A model generated the notes under the pieces. It ran no database searches. It had not been told where the DNA came from and worked only from the letters and a program-made list of their open reading frames with translations. Positions 12,172-23,375 of a stretch of 64,000 nucleotides of DNA are shown one piece after another (position 1 is the first letter of the stretch; the number at the start of each line of letters is the position of its first letter). Where the stretch lies: the NCBI GenBank assembly GCA_013396655.1, contig WBMV01000141.1, positions 1,280,281 through 1,344,280 of the forward strand, read 5' to 3'. This DNA is from Campylorhamphus procurvoides (taxonomy: Eukaryota > Chordata > Aves > Passeriformes > Dendrocolaptidae). The position numbers and the translations under genes are program-made.

Positions 12172-13493
12172 TTTGGATCTATCATATATTTTTATATAGT
12201 TTCATGTATCATATAAAAAGATCGATCAAAAGGCTGAATAGATACTGAGAACTGTTTTGTATCTATGATAATGGAAAACTTTTTCATTGTTTTTACCTTT
12301 TTTATCCCTTATTTCTAAAATTTTGTTTGATGAATAACTGCAGGGATAGCTTCCTGACATTATCTTCCATATTCACCAGTGATAATTTCTGCTACACTAT
12401 CAGCTGTAAAATGTAATCAGGACCATACATTTTTGGTAGCACTCATTAAAAAATGAAAAGACAATGTTATTCTGAATAATGGGACAACTTTACCTGTTAA
12501 ATAATGATGAATTCTCCAAAGGAATATTTATGTTTGTGATTCTTACAAGAAGATTTCCTGAATGGATAAAGATATTTTAGCACACAACCACTATAGATTG
12601 TTTATCACTGATGATGAATCAGGTAAGTGTGTACACAATGAGGATGAATGTACAGCTAAAAATCGGTTATTCATTTTTTTGTTTTCATCCTCTCCTTTCC
12701 AGCCAGTTAGGTGAGCAAAATGACAAGAACTGACTGGTTTTCATCTGTGCCAAGAGAATCTGCAAAGCCAAGGGATAGAGGCTGTGCATGTAGATAATGA
12801 AAGGTCAGGCACTGCAGTGACTAGGTGAATATCCAAAAATAAAATAGAGATAACTACATGAGAAACACACAGGTACAGAGAAAAGGAATACAAGGAAATA
12901 ATGAGGCCATGTTAAGTTGACAGAAAAGGCAGAAGTGACAGAACAGAGTTTCCACATCTTGCCACATGCCTGAAGAGGAGCTGTAGGTTATATCTTCTAA
13001 TCCCTTGTAGGCTACGTATACTAATCCCATAGTAGCGATAATGAAATGATTGATTAAGCTTTTGTTAATTAATTTTGTGGTATTTTTTACAATAAGAAAA
13101 ACTATAAATGCAGTGTTAAATGCTACTTATGAGATTGACAAATCTGGAGTGTTACTTCTAGCAAATACAAATATGTTGTAAATGTTTCACAAGATATATG
13201 CGACACCTTAAGTAAACTGAGAAGAGGCTTAATCATATAGTGCTCTGAACTCAGTGCTGCCATGGGTAACTTTCTGATATAATTTCACTATGCTTTATTT
13301 GAAAGGGGGCAAAAGCACTTAATCTTTTCTCCTTCTGTCTCTTATCCATCCTGCGTCTATTCAACACAAGTCCCTGTCTAAATCATGCTGCTTGTTAGAA
13401 CACCCTGTAAACCAGATCCCTAAAACTGTCATTATTTTTAAAGTTTTCAGGGATCTAGTACTCACAACCACGTGAAAGTGGGGATGTGAAAGA
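12172..13493. other. DNA between inverted-repeat arms, content unknown
   Basis: AT-rich sequence with stop codons in all frames; no open frame reaches 60 codons. I see no transposase motif and no recognised repeat. Confidence 0.5.
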
Positions 13494-13562
13494 CCATAGT
13501 AATGCAGGATGGTAAAAGTGGCAGCAACTAAAGATGTCCTCAGAAAGAAAAAGTATACAACT
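13494..13562 (-). repeat. Right arm of the long imperfect inverted repeat
   Basis: Reverse-complement match to 12086-12151. The matching block, read on the minus strand, runs from GTATAC through TTTCTTTCTGAGG and GCTGCCACTTTTACC to GCATTACTATGG. Confidence 0.6.
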
Positions 13563-14599
13563 GTGCCCTGAATATTGCCTCAGCTTCTCAGGAGTGCTTG
13601 TCTTCTGCAGTGCTCTCCACATCACCAGCATGAGGCCTTTATTTGAAAGTGAGTGAAGGGATACTCACTGAATTGCATCTGTCAGAGTAACCTTCAACTT
13701 TCTCATCATTACTTTTAGCAGTATTCAGAGTACTACCAAAGGAAATAACCCTTTTAATTGGTGTCCAACCTAGACCGATGATCACCCATGCCAATGCTAG
13801 GGGCTCCAGCTAAGTCAGTTTTCTTCCACAGCTTTAAATCGGAATCTTCTTGGGTGGCAGTAGAGTGTTGGGTAGGACACTTGTCCTTGTGTGGTTACAA
13901 CAATTACTTCAGCACAGGACCAGGTGTCTTGGGAGCTTGCAGACCAATTAGGTAGATATTTAGCAAATTCAGGACCCTATGGGATGCAGTGCTAGAAAAT
14001 GGGCAACTGAATTCCAGTATTAGGCATGAATTTTTTTTTTCTTATTTAATTCCCAGTCTGTGGCATATATTTTTCCTTGTAGATACCCCGTTTACTTTCT
14101 CATATGTAAAATAAAAGGAATTATACAACCTCCTTTTTAAAGTACTTCAGATATGCACTGAAAAAAAAGGCAATTAAAAATACATGTTGCAATGCGACCT
14201 GAGAATACTTTTGCTCTAAAATTCTTTTGATTAAATATATATTAATCATTGTAGTGAAAACATAAAATTTGTGCACTCCAGCAGAAATACTTTACAATCA
14301 GGGACTTCTGGTCTGTTGTGTATTGAATTATAGCAGCTGAAATGAAGCAAAATCAAGTACTTGGGAAGAATCATGTGCTAAAACATGATAACAAGATAAA
14401 AAAAGCAAACCAAATGACAATGTGCAGGAAAATGTAATTAGAAAAAAACAAAGTAAGAAAAATATTCAGTTTTCATCAATGCAAAGTAATTTTTGAAATG
14501 ATTTTGACTAGGAATACTTATCCAGACTTCACCTGTTGTTATGATCATGTTCTTTAAAATTATTAGAGATGCCTCTGCTTGAATTAAGGTGCAAATGAG
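13563..14599. other. Unique AT-rich DNA, no gene seen
   Basis: Nothing recognised apart from a T run near 14032-14041. Confidence 0.5.
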
Positions 14600-15419
14600 A
14601 CCATATGCTGAAGTCACCAGTATACATTTTTATTCAACAGTAAATGTGAGCTAGACAAAGACAGAAAGAAATAGGAAAACGAGAGAAAGGGGGAGAGAAA
14701 AAGAGTGACAGAGAGACAGATTAAGTAGAAAAAATATTAGCATCCTGTTGATTGTCTTCTTGTGGTCTTCCTGATGGTGAGGGTCTCAGTCTTTTCAAAG
14801 TGATGGCTGCAGTCTGGATCCATGGAGGGAAGCCCAGGTTGGTGAGGGAAGAAGCCCATGTGATGGAGGAGGAAGTCTGTGGTGGTAAGGGATCTCCTCC
14901 GTGTGTGTGTGTGAAGTCCAAGGTGATGAAGGAATAAGCCCATGTATGTGTGAGGGAAGAAACCCAGGTGTGGTTTTTATTAGGCTTAGGTGAGGTGAAA
15001 ATGCACCAAATACCTCCCCTGGGGCGTGTTGTACAATGGGTGATGTAATACTGGATCACGGGACATTTTATGCATCTCTGACACCTTCTAAGACAGTACA
15101 GCTGCATTCAGTGTCCATTATGGCCCATCAGCAGAAATCTTCAGGCTATCTGTGAATTGTCCCAGTGCTTCTCCAGAGGGGAGTTTTCACAGCTGAGTTA
15201 ATTGTGTAAGGAAAAAGAAACACTACCTCACCTTGCAGGATTTGCCTCTTTCCTTATCTTGTTCAACACCAGCTTGTAGCCTGAGGTGGCAGGTGTGCAC
15301 ACCCTCAGCACCTGGGCAGTTACATGGCACATCGTCAGCTTGCACCTTGATTGTCTGAGTCATGAGCATTCCAGTCTCTCACACTTGTGGATACATCCTT
15401 CTCCTGGGATAACTGGACA
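14600..15419 (-). mobile_element. Solo LTR, minus strand, related to the 38.7-kb and 63.8-kb LTRs
   Basis: The minus strand begins TGTCCAGTTATCCCAGGA at 15419. It continues with a CTCAGGCTACAAGCT block, a CTGCTGATGGGCCAT block and an ACATCACCCATTGT...CGCCCCAGGGGAGGTA block. Each has a counterpart in the same order in the LTR starting at 38739. A CT-rich tract and AATAAA words (reverse complement at 14976-14981 and 14629-14634) follow, as expected for R/U5. The section 14790-14990 is a degenerate tandem array of units like GGGCTTCTTCCCTCACCA. The TG start is convincing, but the far end is only approximate and no duplication was found. A 128-codon minus frame (14721-15107) lies inside and looks accidental. 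Confidence 0.7.
14790..14990 (-). repeat. Degenerate tandem repeats inside the LTR
   Basis: Plus-strand words such as AAGCCCAGGTTGGTGAGGGA, AAGCCCATGTGATGG, AAGTCCAAGGTGATGAAGG, AAGCCCATGTATGTGTGAGG and AAACCCAGGTGTGG recur about every 25-60 bases. A short (GT)n run sits near 14900-14912. Such arrays are common in bird LTRs. Confidence 0.6.
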
Positions 15420-15591
15420 ATACTACCACCTCTGTCATAGCTCGAATTAGCAGGCATATTTGGGGAGGGGTGCGCTTTAGTGAGCAGTTGCTTCTTTGCC
15501 CACAGCAAACAAAAGTCATTCAGTGATTTTAACAATGTTTAAGCCATTAATCAGTTCAGTGTCTCATATTCATGTTACCTGAAAAAGGACA
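15420..15591. other. Short unique spacer between two LTRs
   Basis: About 170 bases between the minus-strand LTR start at 15419 and the TSD of the next LTR. No feature recognised. Confidence 0.5.
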
Positions 15592-15596
15592 TATAC

Positions 15597-16175
15597 TGTA
15601 GCAGTTTGGGTTGGCTCCCTGACAAACCCAGACATTGGACACACATATTCGCCCCTCCTGAAAGAGAAAAAAAAAAAAAGGTACCAAAAGAAGATTTGTA
15701 GTATATTCACATATATTACAGTTATATACAATTAAACACGATGTATATACAGAACAACAATCCCAAACAACCTCAAAAGGGAAAAGGGGGAAAGGGGAAG
15801 GGAAAAAAGGAAAAAAACAGGTAAAACCAAACCAAAAAAGATATACACATTCAAAAACTTAGGGAACAGCTCAATAAAGTAACTAATGCAAGAAACTCTC
15901 ACCAACTTCCCTCAAGAAAACAGCAGAGATCTTCACCTCCGGTTGGCTTCAGGCAACAGTTTCTCAGCTAGGCCTCAGCTCACATAGATAAGAGAGAAGC
16001 CAACACATTGAGACCTGCTATCCTCCACGCACCTGAAAGGAAGAGAGCGAAGAACCTCCCCTCCTCATCTTATATACACCTGATTATGTAAAGGAATGGT
16101 GTGGAATACTTCCTCAGTTATAACCTTGTTACTGGGGCAGGCCTAAGCCAAACCCACGAAAACTAAACCACCACA
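15597..16175 (-). mobile_element. Solo LTR with perfect 5-bp TSD, ERVL-like (copy 2, inverted)
   Basis: On the minus strand the element begins TGTGGTGGTTTAGTTTTC (from 16175) and ends AACTGCTACA (at 15597). TATAC flanks it on both sides (15592-15596 and 16176-16180), a perfect 5-bp target-site duplication. It shares its whole block order with the LTR at 5360-5959, including TATA box position, the GTGAGCTGAGGCCT block, the pyrimidine-rich tract and a terminal GGGAGCCAACCCAAAC block. The two copies therefore belong to one family inserted in opposite orientations. No internal viral genes are present. Confidence 0.9.
16069..16077 (-). promoter_or_regulatory. TATA box of the inverted LTR
   Basis: Minus strand GTATATAAG, about 100 bases inside the LTR start and at the same relative place as in the 5360 copy. 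Confidence 0.6.
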
Positions 16176-16180
16176 TATAC

Positions 16181-16989
16181 AAATATTGTTTTTGTCATCA
16201 GTTTTCATTAATATGGCATGGTTTCAAGGAAGTTTACCCTTTAGCAATAGCCTTTGCTCTCAGCTCCTCACACTCCACTCAACATAACAGAAGATGTATT
16301 TCTGCAGAAAAAAAATATCATGCATGAAATAAAAAGAAAGGAAACAATATTAAGCTATGTAGAAATTAAGTGAATGTGTATTCTCCCATCCTTGACAAAA
16401 ATCTCCCGTTTATTAAGATCTTGCAACATATTCACTGCAAAAGGAAACTCTTCAGTTCCACAGTTGCTTCTCCCTTTCCCTACACTTTCAAAAATGAATA
16501 GCCAAAGACATCAGGACCAGATGCATCAGGATTTGTTTCCCAGAGATGGTGTCATCACCATCATCCAGCTAGAGTCAACCAACCTGGCTGATTCAGAAGG
16601 TATGTACAGTCTGCAGCTATGGCAAGCCATGGTCATTTGGTGTTTGCCACTATAGAGTATGTATGAAAATTCTGACAGAAAAAACATATTATATGCTTTA
16701 GCCACGAACTTTAATTAAACAGATGAGACCTCATGTACTCTTGACATTGAGTTTTTGTAGTTGAAATACCATACTGGCTGGATTTCCCAGTTTCTCAGAA
16801 ACTCAATATTTACCATATAGCATTTCTGCTTCTTCAGATGTACAGTTTTTGATCTCACCACTTCCCACTGAAATTAATGCCTTTAATAACACTTGCAGTG
16901 CTGTGCCATTCTGACACCATTTTTACTCCTTAAGGATGAAACTTTCTGCACTGTTAACTCCAATGTACAATTTATATCAGAAATGGAAG
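16181..16989. other. Unique DNA, no gene seen
   Basis: A 93-codon plus frame (16374-16655) has no recognisable motif. Nothing else is seen. Confidence 0.5.
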
Positions 16990-17660
16990 AGTAGCAACTT
17001 ATTTTAGGTAGGAAAGGACTTCAGGATATCTGTAGACCAAGCCCTTACCCATAGCAGGGCCAGTTGTGGGGGCAGACCAGGCTGCTCCTGGCTTATTCCA
17101 GGGCTTGAATCCTTCCAAGGACAGAAATGTCACAGCTTACTGGTACAACCTCAATGACCTCTTCTTATGGTCCTCTTATAGTGGGAGTCTGTTAGAAACC
17201 CCCAAATCTCTCCTGTCTTTAGGCTGAACCAGGCCAGCTCCCTCAGCCTCTCCTCATGGAGAAAGTGCTCCAGACCCTCCATTAGAGAGGGTCCCCCCAA
17301 GCTCTCTTCACTTTGTCCAGGTCTTTGCTGTGTTGGGGCCCAAAGCTGTGCACAGTATCTGGTTGTGGTCTGAGGAGTATCAGGTGGATAGGGACAATCC
17401 CTGCCCTCTGTCTATGGTCCATGCCTCTGTTCATCCAGCCTAGGATGTTGCTGGCTGCTTTTGCTGCCAGGTCATGCCATAGGCTGGTGTTCAGCTCACT
17501 GCCCATTACCATGCTGAGGCCCTTCTGTCCTAAGCCTGTCTCATTGCAGGGACCTTGCCCTCCCTGAGGCATTTGTACTTGCTGACTTCCATAGGATTCC
17601 TGTCAGCCCATTCCTGCAAGTCCCACTGGTCTTCCCCCAAGGTGTCCTGAGTTGCATGGT
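16990..17660 (-). mobile_element. CR1 LINE 3' portion, about 670 bp
   Basis: The plus strand is the reverse complement of a CR1 3' region. It opens with TTAGGTAGGAAAGGACTTCAG near the element's 3' end. The middle has a GGCTGAACCAGGCCAGCTCCC block and a CCTCAGCCTCTCCTCATGGAG block, and then a TGTTGGGGCCCAAAGCTGTG block. The far end carries words from the C-terminal ORF2 region, such as ATAGGATTCCTGTCAGCCCA. The octamer tail itself is missing or decayed. The two antiparallel frames of 84 and 96 codons inside it are by-products of the repeat. Confidence 0.85.
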
Positions 17661-20600
17661 GGCAGATTTTTATTGCGAAGAAGCCTATGGAAACATAATT
17701 GTACATACAAGTGTTCCCAGACTGACCTTACAAATTAATTTCAAAGGCAAAACCTTATGAATAAACATTAGGAGTAGCTACAATGCAGTCGAGCTCTTTG
17801 CCATAATAGTCTTATTGTAAAGGGCACTAAGGAATACAGAGAATAGCTGTGTATAGACTCAAAAATCTTGAAATAATTACAAAGTTAGAGACTAGCATAC
17901 TCCCTCATCACTTCCACAGATCTGATTAAAGTTTCTTAAAGGGAGAAAAAAGAAAGGGGAAAAAACATCCCAAAAAACCTGAAAGTCTAATTTTGTACTC
18001 TATTTACTTTAAAGAAAATTACTTTGCTTTCCCACAGGAAGACAATTAAGGAAACAAAATAAAAAGGTTACCTGAAGATAGGCAGCATCTTTTTACATGT
18101 GTAAGGAAGAACATTAGAGACTTTAATAATTTTTGTTCCTCTTGACATGTGCTTTAAAGGAGAAAGAAAGACTCCTGAATTATGGCATTTGGCAAAGGAA
18201 CTGTGATCTTTCACTCTCACCCCCAAAACCACCCCCAAAATATAGCTATTTGATATATTCAAACATAATGTTGATAATTACAGATTTATGAGCAGTAGAA
18301 GAAAAAAGAGTATCCTGAAAGGCTGCCCTGGTTTGAGGCTTTTGTGAAAATTGAAGGTGTTAATCAGCAAAGTTATTAATGAAACAAAATACCCACACAG
18401 ATCTAGAAAAATAAGTCGAGAACAGAAGGGCAAAATTCTGGAGTTCTAATGTAAATATGACAATGAAGGGGAAAAAAGAGTGAAATAAACAATTTGTTTT
18501 ATTCATAACCTTTTATTAGAAGTGCTTCATTTCAGTTTTGACCTTTTAAATTTTATCACATTTTGTTTTCTGAGTAACTCAAAGTAATGCATTAAGTAAT
18601 TTGCTGAGTGTTTTTACAACTAATTCATTCCCTATGATTTAATTGCTGTGGAAGATACATAAGAATTTTTACAGAGGGTTAGATAAAATTGCCTGACATG
18701 TTAAAAATATACTTAAATAAAAAGTCAATGGAATATTTGAAGCTCAGCCCTTATGTGTACAGTCATCCTAATTTCCAGAATATTCAGATGTATGAAGATC
18801 AGATGAGCATCCATATGTTACAGAAAATTTACACAGAAATAACCTGTGGGGAAGGATTACGGCAGTTTTATAGGGGGTTGTATCTGTAGTCATTTTGAAT
18901 ACTTTTACATGGCTTGACTTATAACTATGAATTATAGTAGCTCTGCGGGCTAAGAAAAGCACCAGGCATATCACGCAATTGATTTTTATGTTCAAACACT
19001 TATAATGTCAGATTTGATGGAAAGAGTACAGAGTAACCTGAAAAGGGGGTATTTCTATGGGTGTTCTTAAACCTAGAGAAAAAACCCATAATTTAAACAT
19101 ACACACAAATAATAGGGTATCTAGAGAAACAAACAGCTTTCATCAATGACAACAGTTCAACTCAAAACAGAAAACAAAAATATGCTACAAATTGATATCT
19201 TTGTATTCTGTTTTGCTTTTTTTTTCCCATTTACAAACAGTGGAAGAAAATAGAATAAATGAGAGGCTGTTATTAGAGTAATGATATATTTTATGCTACT
19301 TTACATTATCAGGAGATAATGCTATAGCATTTTTGTGGATCACTACAAGTCATAATTCCTGACAACTATAAGCATGTCCACAAAAAAGGTCACAGTTATG
19401 GGCTGTCACAGCCCACAGAATAAAATGAAATGCAATACTGTGCTTCCATAACTACTTGAGTTGAAAAGGGGAGTAACAATTTATTGAGTAGATTAAGAAT
19501 TTTAAAAGAGTCTGCTATAAGAGCTGTTTCAATACAAGATATATTCTTACATAAGGCAGAGAGTGTAAAACCATGTGAAGTAGAGGATTATACTTGAAGA
19601 AAAGTATTATATGGCTACAGGGAGATGGCATCTCAAGACTATAGTGCCAGAAGAAGCAAACATCATGCTGCAAATAAATTTTTTTCAAACTTTATGGACA
19701 CTATACAAGCCACTTCTGACCATACGAAATTGCTGAAATTGCTAAATGCTAAGTAAGATCAATGCACTAGGTCTTGGGCTGTGTGGGCACAGCCTAGATG
19801 ATAGGCAGAAAGGGAAGGGCATTATCAACCAGCTGTCAGTATGCAAATAATCTTCATGGCTGTGCACTGTTGCTTACTGATGGGTAAAATTATATTATAC
19901 TGGTCTTCGCAAAATGTTTTCCTCCTAAATTGCTACTCACTACATGTTGATGCTTAAAGAATAATAATGCTGTAGGTTGAGTTATACACAACAGATACTG
20001 GCTAACACATTTACTTCCTGGTTTTAAATGTCTTTAAATTTCCTTGTAAGACTAAGTAAAAACAATAACTGCCTCTAACTTGAGATTAAGTATGCATCCT
20101 GGTAAAACAGAGACACACTTCTGAGACTGCTTCACCATGTTAACTACATTGGCAGAGGCAGCTTCCTGCCTTGTTTTTGTAGAAGTGATGTGTGAGGGTA
20201 TTAATCATGTATTCATCTGTAATCATGTAATCACAGAACCAGGGTGGCTGAAGAGCTTATTTCCTTGAGCTTTTCCTTTCTACTTCTTCTCAATGCTGTT
20301 ATTGCAGAAACTGTACTAGTTCATAATGTAGCATATTAACTTGGACCAGCCATCAATTTTCATTTGCATTATTATGTTCAGGCTTTAACTAGCTGAGGGC
20401 AAGACATGCTGCCTGATGAATGAGTAGAACTAATACCTAAAGCCTAAAAGCTTTGCAGACACTACAGCTAATCCAGCAGGGCCCAGGAGGCACAGGCCTG
20501 AGGAGGATGGAGACATGGAAAAAGAGGACATTAATGAGCCAGACGGTAACCTCCATGTTCAATCATAAAAGCCTGGGTGGCACAGTAGTGAGATCTTTGA

Positions 20601-21307
20601 AGTTAAATGTATGTTTAATGGAGTTCGGCACCACAAGCAAGAGAATTTTTTTTCCCTTTCTCTAGAGAACAGAGTTTGGCCATTCTTCAGCACTTTCTCT
20701 TTTGGAGAAAACTGTTTCACAGGATTCTAAACTTTGATTCAAGTAGTCAGGTCAAAGAAGATAACAGCTTAGACTGCAACCTGTGTTAAGTTCATGTCTT
20801 GTACAGAAAGTCAATTCAACCCAGATTTCTTTGAAGACAATGCTTATTGATTGCGGTCTAATGTGGCAAATTCAATAAGCAAATTTTGATTAATCTTCTT
20901 AAATCATCTTGTTGGGAAGACCTATAAGTACAGAAAACATCCTCAACAACTGGACATTGTCAAGGAAGGGAACAACTTTATATCAAACTAGACAAGACAG
21001 TAAAGCTAGAAAGGAGAGAAAGAGCTACCATCCATACAAGCACAGAAGATGGAATGATACACTTCTTAGCCAGATATATCAGTTCAAATAATTTAAATAC
21101 AAGTGTTGCACAGGGACAAAGCCCACTGAGCTCAGATTTAATTACTCAGTTAGGAAGACTTTAGTATCTGAAGTATCTAAGTTACTGACTGATGAAAACA
21201 TCCATGTCTTCACACTTGTGAACAGTTGCACAAGTCTCATAAACATTGGACTCAGGTGTAGACTGATTATGATGTCTTATTTGTAATACAGAGTGAAATA
21301 GGTCACA
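17661..21307. other. Unique AT-rich DNA, no gene seen
   Basis: No exon or long repeat recognised over 3.6 kb. At 20224-20250 the words AATCACAGAACC and GGTGGCTGAAG faintly resemble a CR1 3' end in reverse, but the match is too short to call. Confidence 0.5.
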
Positions 21308-21727
21308 TAGGGCCATGAGGATGGTGAATGGTCTGGAGGGGAAGCCTTATGAGGAGTAGCTGAGATCACTTGGTCTGTTCAGCCTGGAAAAAGGACACTG
21401 CGTGGAGACCTCATTGCAGCCTACAACACCCTCATGAGGGGAAGCACAGGGACAGGTACTAATCTCTTTATTCTTGTGACCAGTGACAGGTCTCCAGGAA
21501 GTGGCATGAAGCTGAGTCAGAGGGGATTTAGGCTGGATATCAGGAAAAGGTCTGAACAGGCTCCCCAGGGAAATGGTTACTGCACCGAGACTGTCTGAGT
21601 TCAAGAAGTGTTTAGGTAATGCTCTCAGGTGCATGGCGTTATTCTTGGGGTGTCCTGCACAGGGACAGGCATTGGACTTGATGATCCTGAAGGGTGTCTT
21701 CTTACTTGGAATATGTTTCTATGATAA
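21308..21727 (+). mobile_element. CR1 LINE 3' end, about 420 bp
   Basis: Plus-strand CR1 in canonical order: GGGCCATGAGGATGGTGAA, then TATGAGGAGTAGCTGAGA, then CTGTTCAGCCTGGAAAA, then AACAGGCTCCCCAGGGAAATG, then GGACTTGATGATCCTGAAGG, and a degraded tail near TTTCTATGATAAC. It is 5'-truncated and non-coding. The open frames on both strands here are shadows of the repeat. Confidence 0.9.
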
Positions 21728-22200
21728 CTCTTCTGAGATTATGAACATTGAAGGAGTGTGGCTTTTTCTACTTCTTCATTTTTCCCGTCAATGATATCTG
21801 CATCTGTTTTGTTGTCTTTTATCAATTAAATTATCTTCATGCTAATAATTTTTAAAATATAGTATGTAGATCGCAGTATTTGCCATTTGTCATCAGCTTA
21901 CTTCTTATTCCAAATATAGATGCATTACTTTTCAATGCTGATTATTGTTTGTTACTTTAATTCATTGGCATCCCTCTGTGGGAAAAAGTCTGGAAAAACT
22001 TGTATATCTCTCTGTAGTTAATGATACAGTCCTCTCTATAATTTTATTTTTCTCATCACAATGTCATATCATCAGGTTGTATTAAATCAATAGTTAACTT
22101 GGTCAGTCTCAACTGTGGGATGTATTAAATTCTTCTAGCAAACAACCAAGGGAGGCAATACTTAAAGGCAGCACATTTTTATACTGAGAAACTGGGGGGG
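21728..22200. other. Unique AT-rich DNA up to the gap
   Basis: Nothing recognised. The last bases before the gap are a run of G (22194-22200). Confidence 0.5.
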
Positions 22201-22234
22201 NNNNNNNNNNNNNNNNNNNNNNNNNNNNNNNNNN
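22201..22234. other. Assembly gap (34 N)
   Basis: Thirty-four unresolved bases, directly preceded by a G homopolymer. A G-rich or simple-repeat tract that defeated sequencing or consensus is likely. The true length may differ from 34. Confidence 0.95.
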
Positions 22235-22978
22235 CAAAAGTGTGGGGTTGTTGAATTTATTTACTTCCACTTTTGGAGAGTACCAAGTTCTGCTGACACC
22301 AGTAGCTGTTCTCTGCAGTTTTTAAGCAGAACTGGAGCATAAATCACATGAACAATAACAAAAAAGTGCTATGCTTACAATCATCAGATAATACTGGATG
22401 ACAGAAAATGCAATCATTTACATGCAAATAGCTTTGAAGCTGTACTGACTCTAAAGGTGTTATGGACTGCATTTATTAAGGTCATATTCCTTAGAGGCAT
22501 AATACTAGTTCATAGGCTCTGTAAGCTGCTTATATCCCTGCATGACTTCCTGACAGTTATCTTGCCTTTACTCTCACGATTTCTTCACTTTTCTCACATT
22601 TTCCGTATCTTTCATTCATCTCTCTGTGTCAGTATCTAACAAAACAAATGAGCTGTGGCCTCAAAGCCTCATGGTTCTACACATGTCACTTGAAATAAAT
22701 GGCTTACCTTGATGAAAGGCTTAGGCTCTGAATAAGCCTACAGATTATTTTCTTCACAATTTTTTTTTACATTTTTCCATTTTAACCTTTTTTTAATGTT
22801 TCTATATTTTTGCTATTGAAGTTCATTCATTCAAATCCCTCAGCTGAGGAAACTTTGAGTGCTGGTGTGGACTATTATTGCAAGAAACCAGAAGGTGAAA
22901 TATTTTCTGGTCAAATTACATTCAGTGCTTTTTTTCTTAATACCACTGATGATATGTCACTGATAAATTGCAACAGAT
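22235..22978. other. Unique DNA between gap and CR1
   Basis: AT-rich with T runs near 22760-22800. No feature recognised. Confidence 0.5.
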
Positions 22979-23375
22979 ATGGTAATGGACCCAGAACTGG
23001 CTCCACACCTGTTTAACAACTTTATTAATGACCTGAATGATGTGGTAGAGTGTACCCTCAACAAGTTTGTAAATAGCATTAAACTGGGAGGAGTGGCTGA
23101 TACCGTGGCCAGTGTGTTGTGCTGCCATACAGAAGGACCTCAACAGCTGGAGAAATCGACAGGAATCTCGTGATGTTCAACAAGGGGAAGTGAAAAATTC
23201 TGCATCTGGAGAGGAAAAACACCAGGCACCAATATACACTGGGGGCTGCACAGCTGGAAAGCAGGCTGGCAGAAAAAGTCCTGGGGGTCGCAGCGGACAC
23301 CAGGTTGGATATGAGTCAGCAAAACGCTCTTGCTGCAAAGCAGGAGAAACGTATCCTGGTCTGCATTAAGCAAAG
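22979..23375 (+). pseudogene. CR1 LINE reverse-transcriptase fragment, broken
   Basis: The frame at 22979-23173 reads LFNNFINDLNDVVECTLNK, the CR1 polymerase segment that normally precedes the catalytic F/Y-A-D-D motif. Here that motif has become F-V-N-S, so both aspartates are gone. A KLGGVADT stretch follows, then a frameshift, then the 'Q-KDL--W' region and a degraded 'GVAADTRLDMSQQNALAAK'-like stretch in another frame (23112-23369). It is truncated at both ends and has no 3' tail. The LINE copy is dead. Confidence 0.88.

Noticed and set aside
14721..15107. 128-codon minus-strand open frame
   Set aside because: It lies inside an LTR with tandem repeats, and the product is repetitive with no domain. 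LTRs of this type are not expected to encode protein.
20224..20260. Possible reversed CR1 3' end
   Set aside because: One short word match only.
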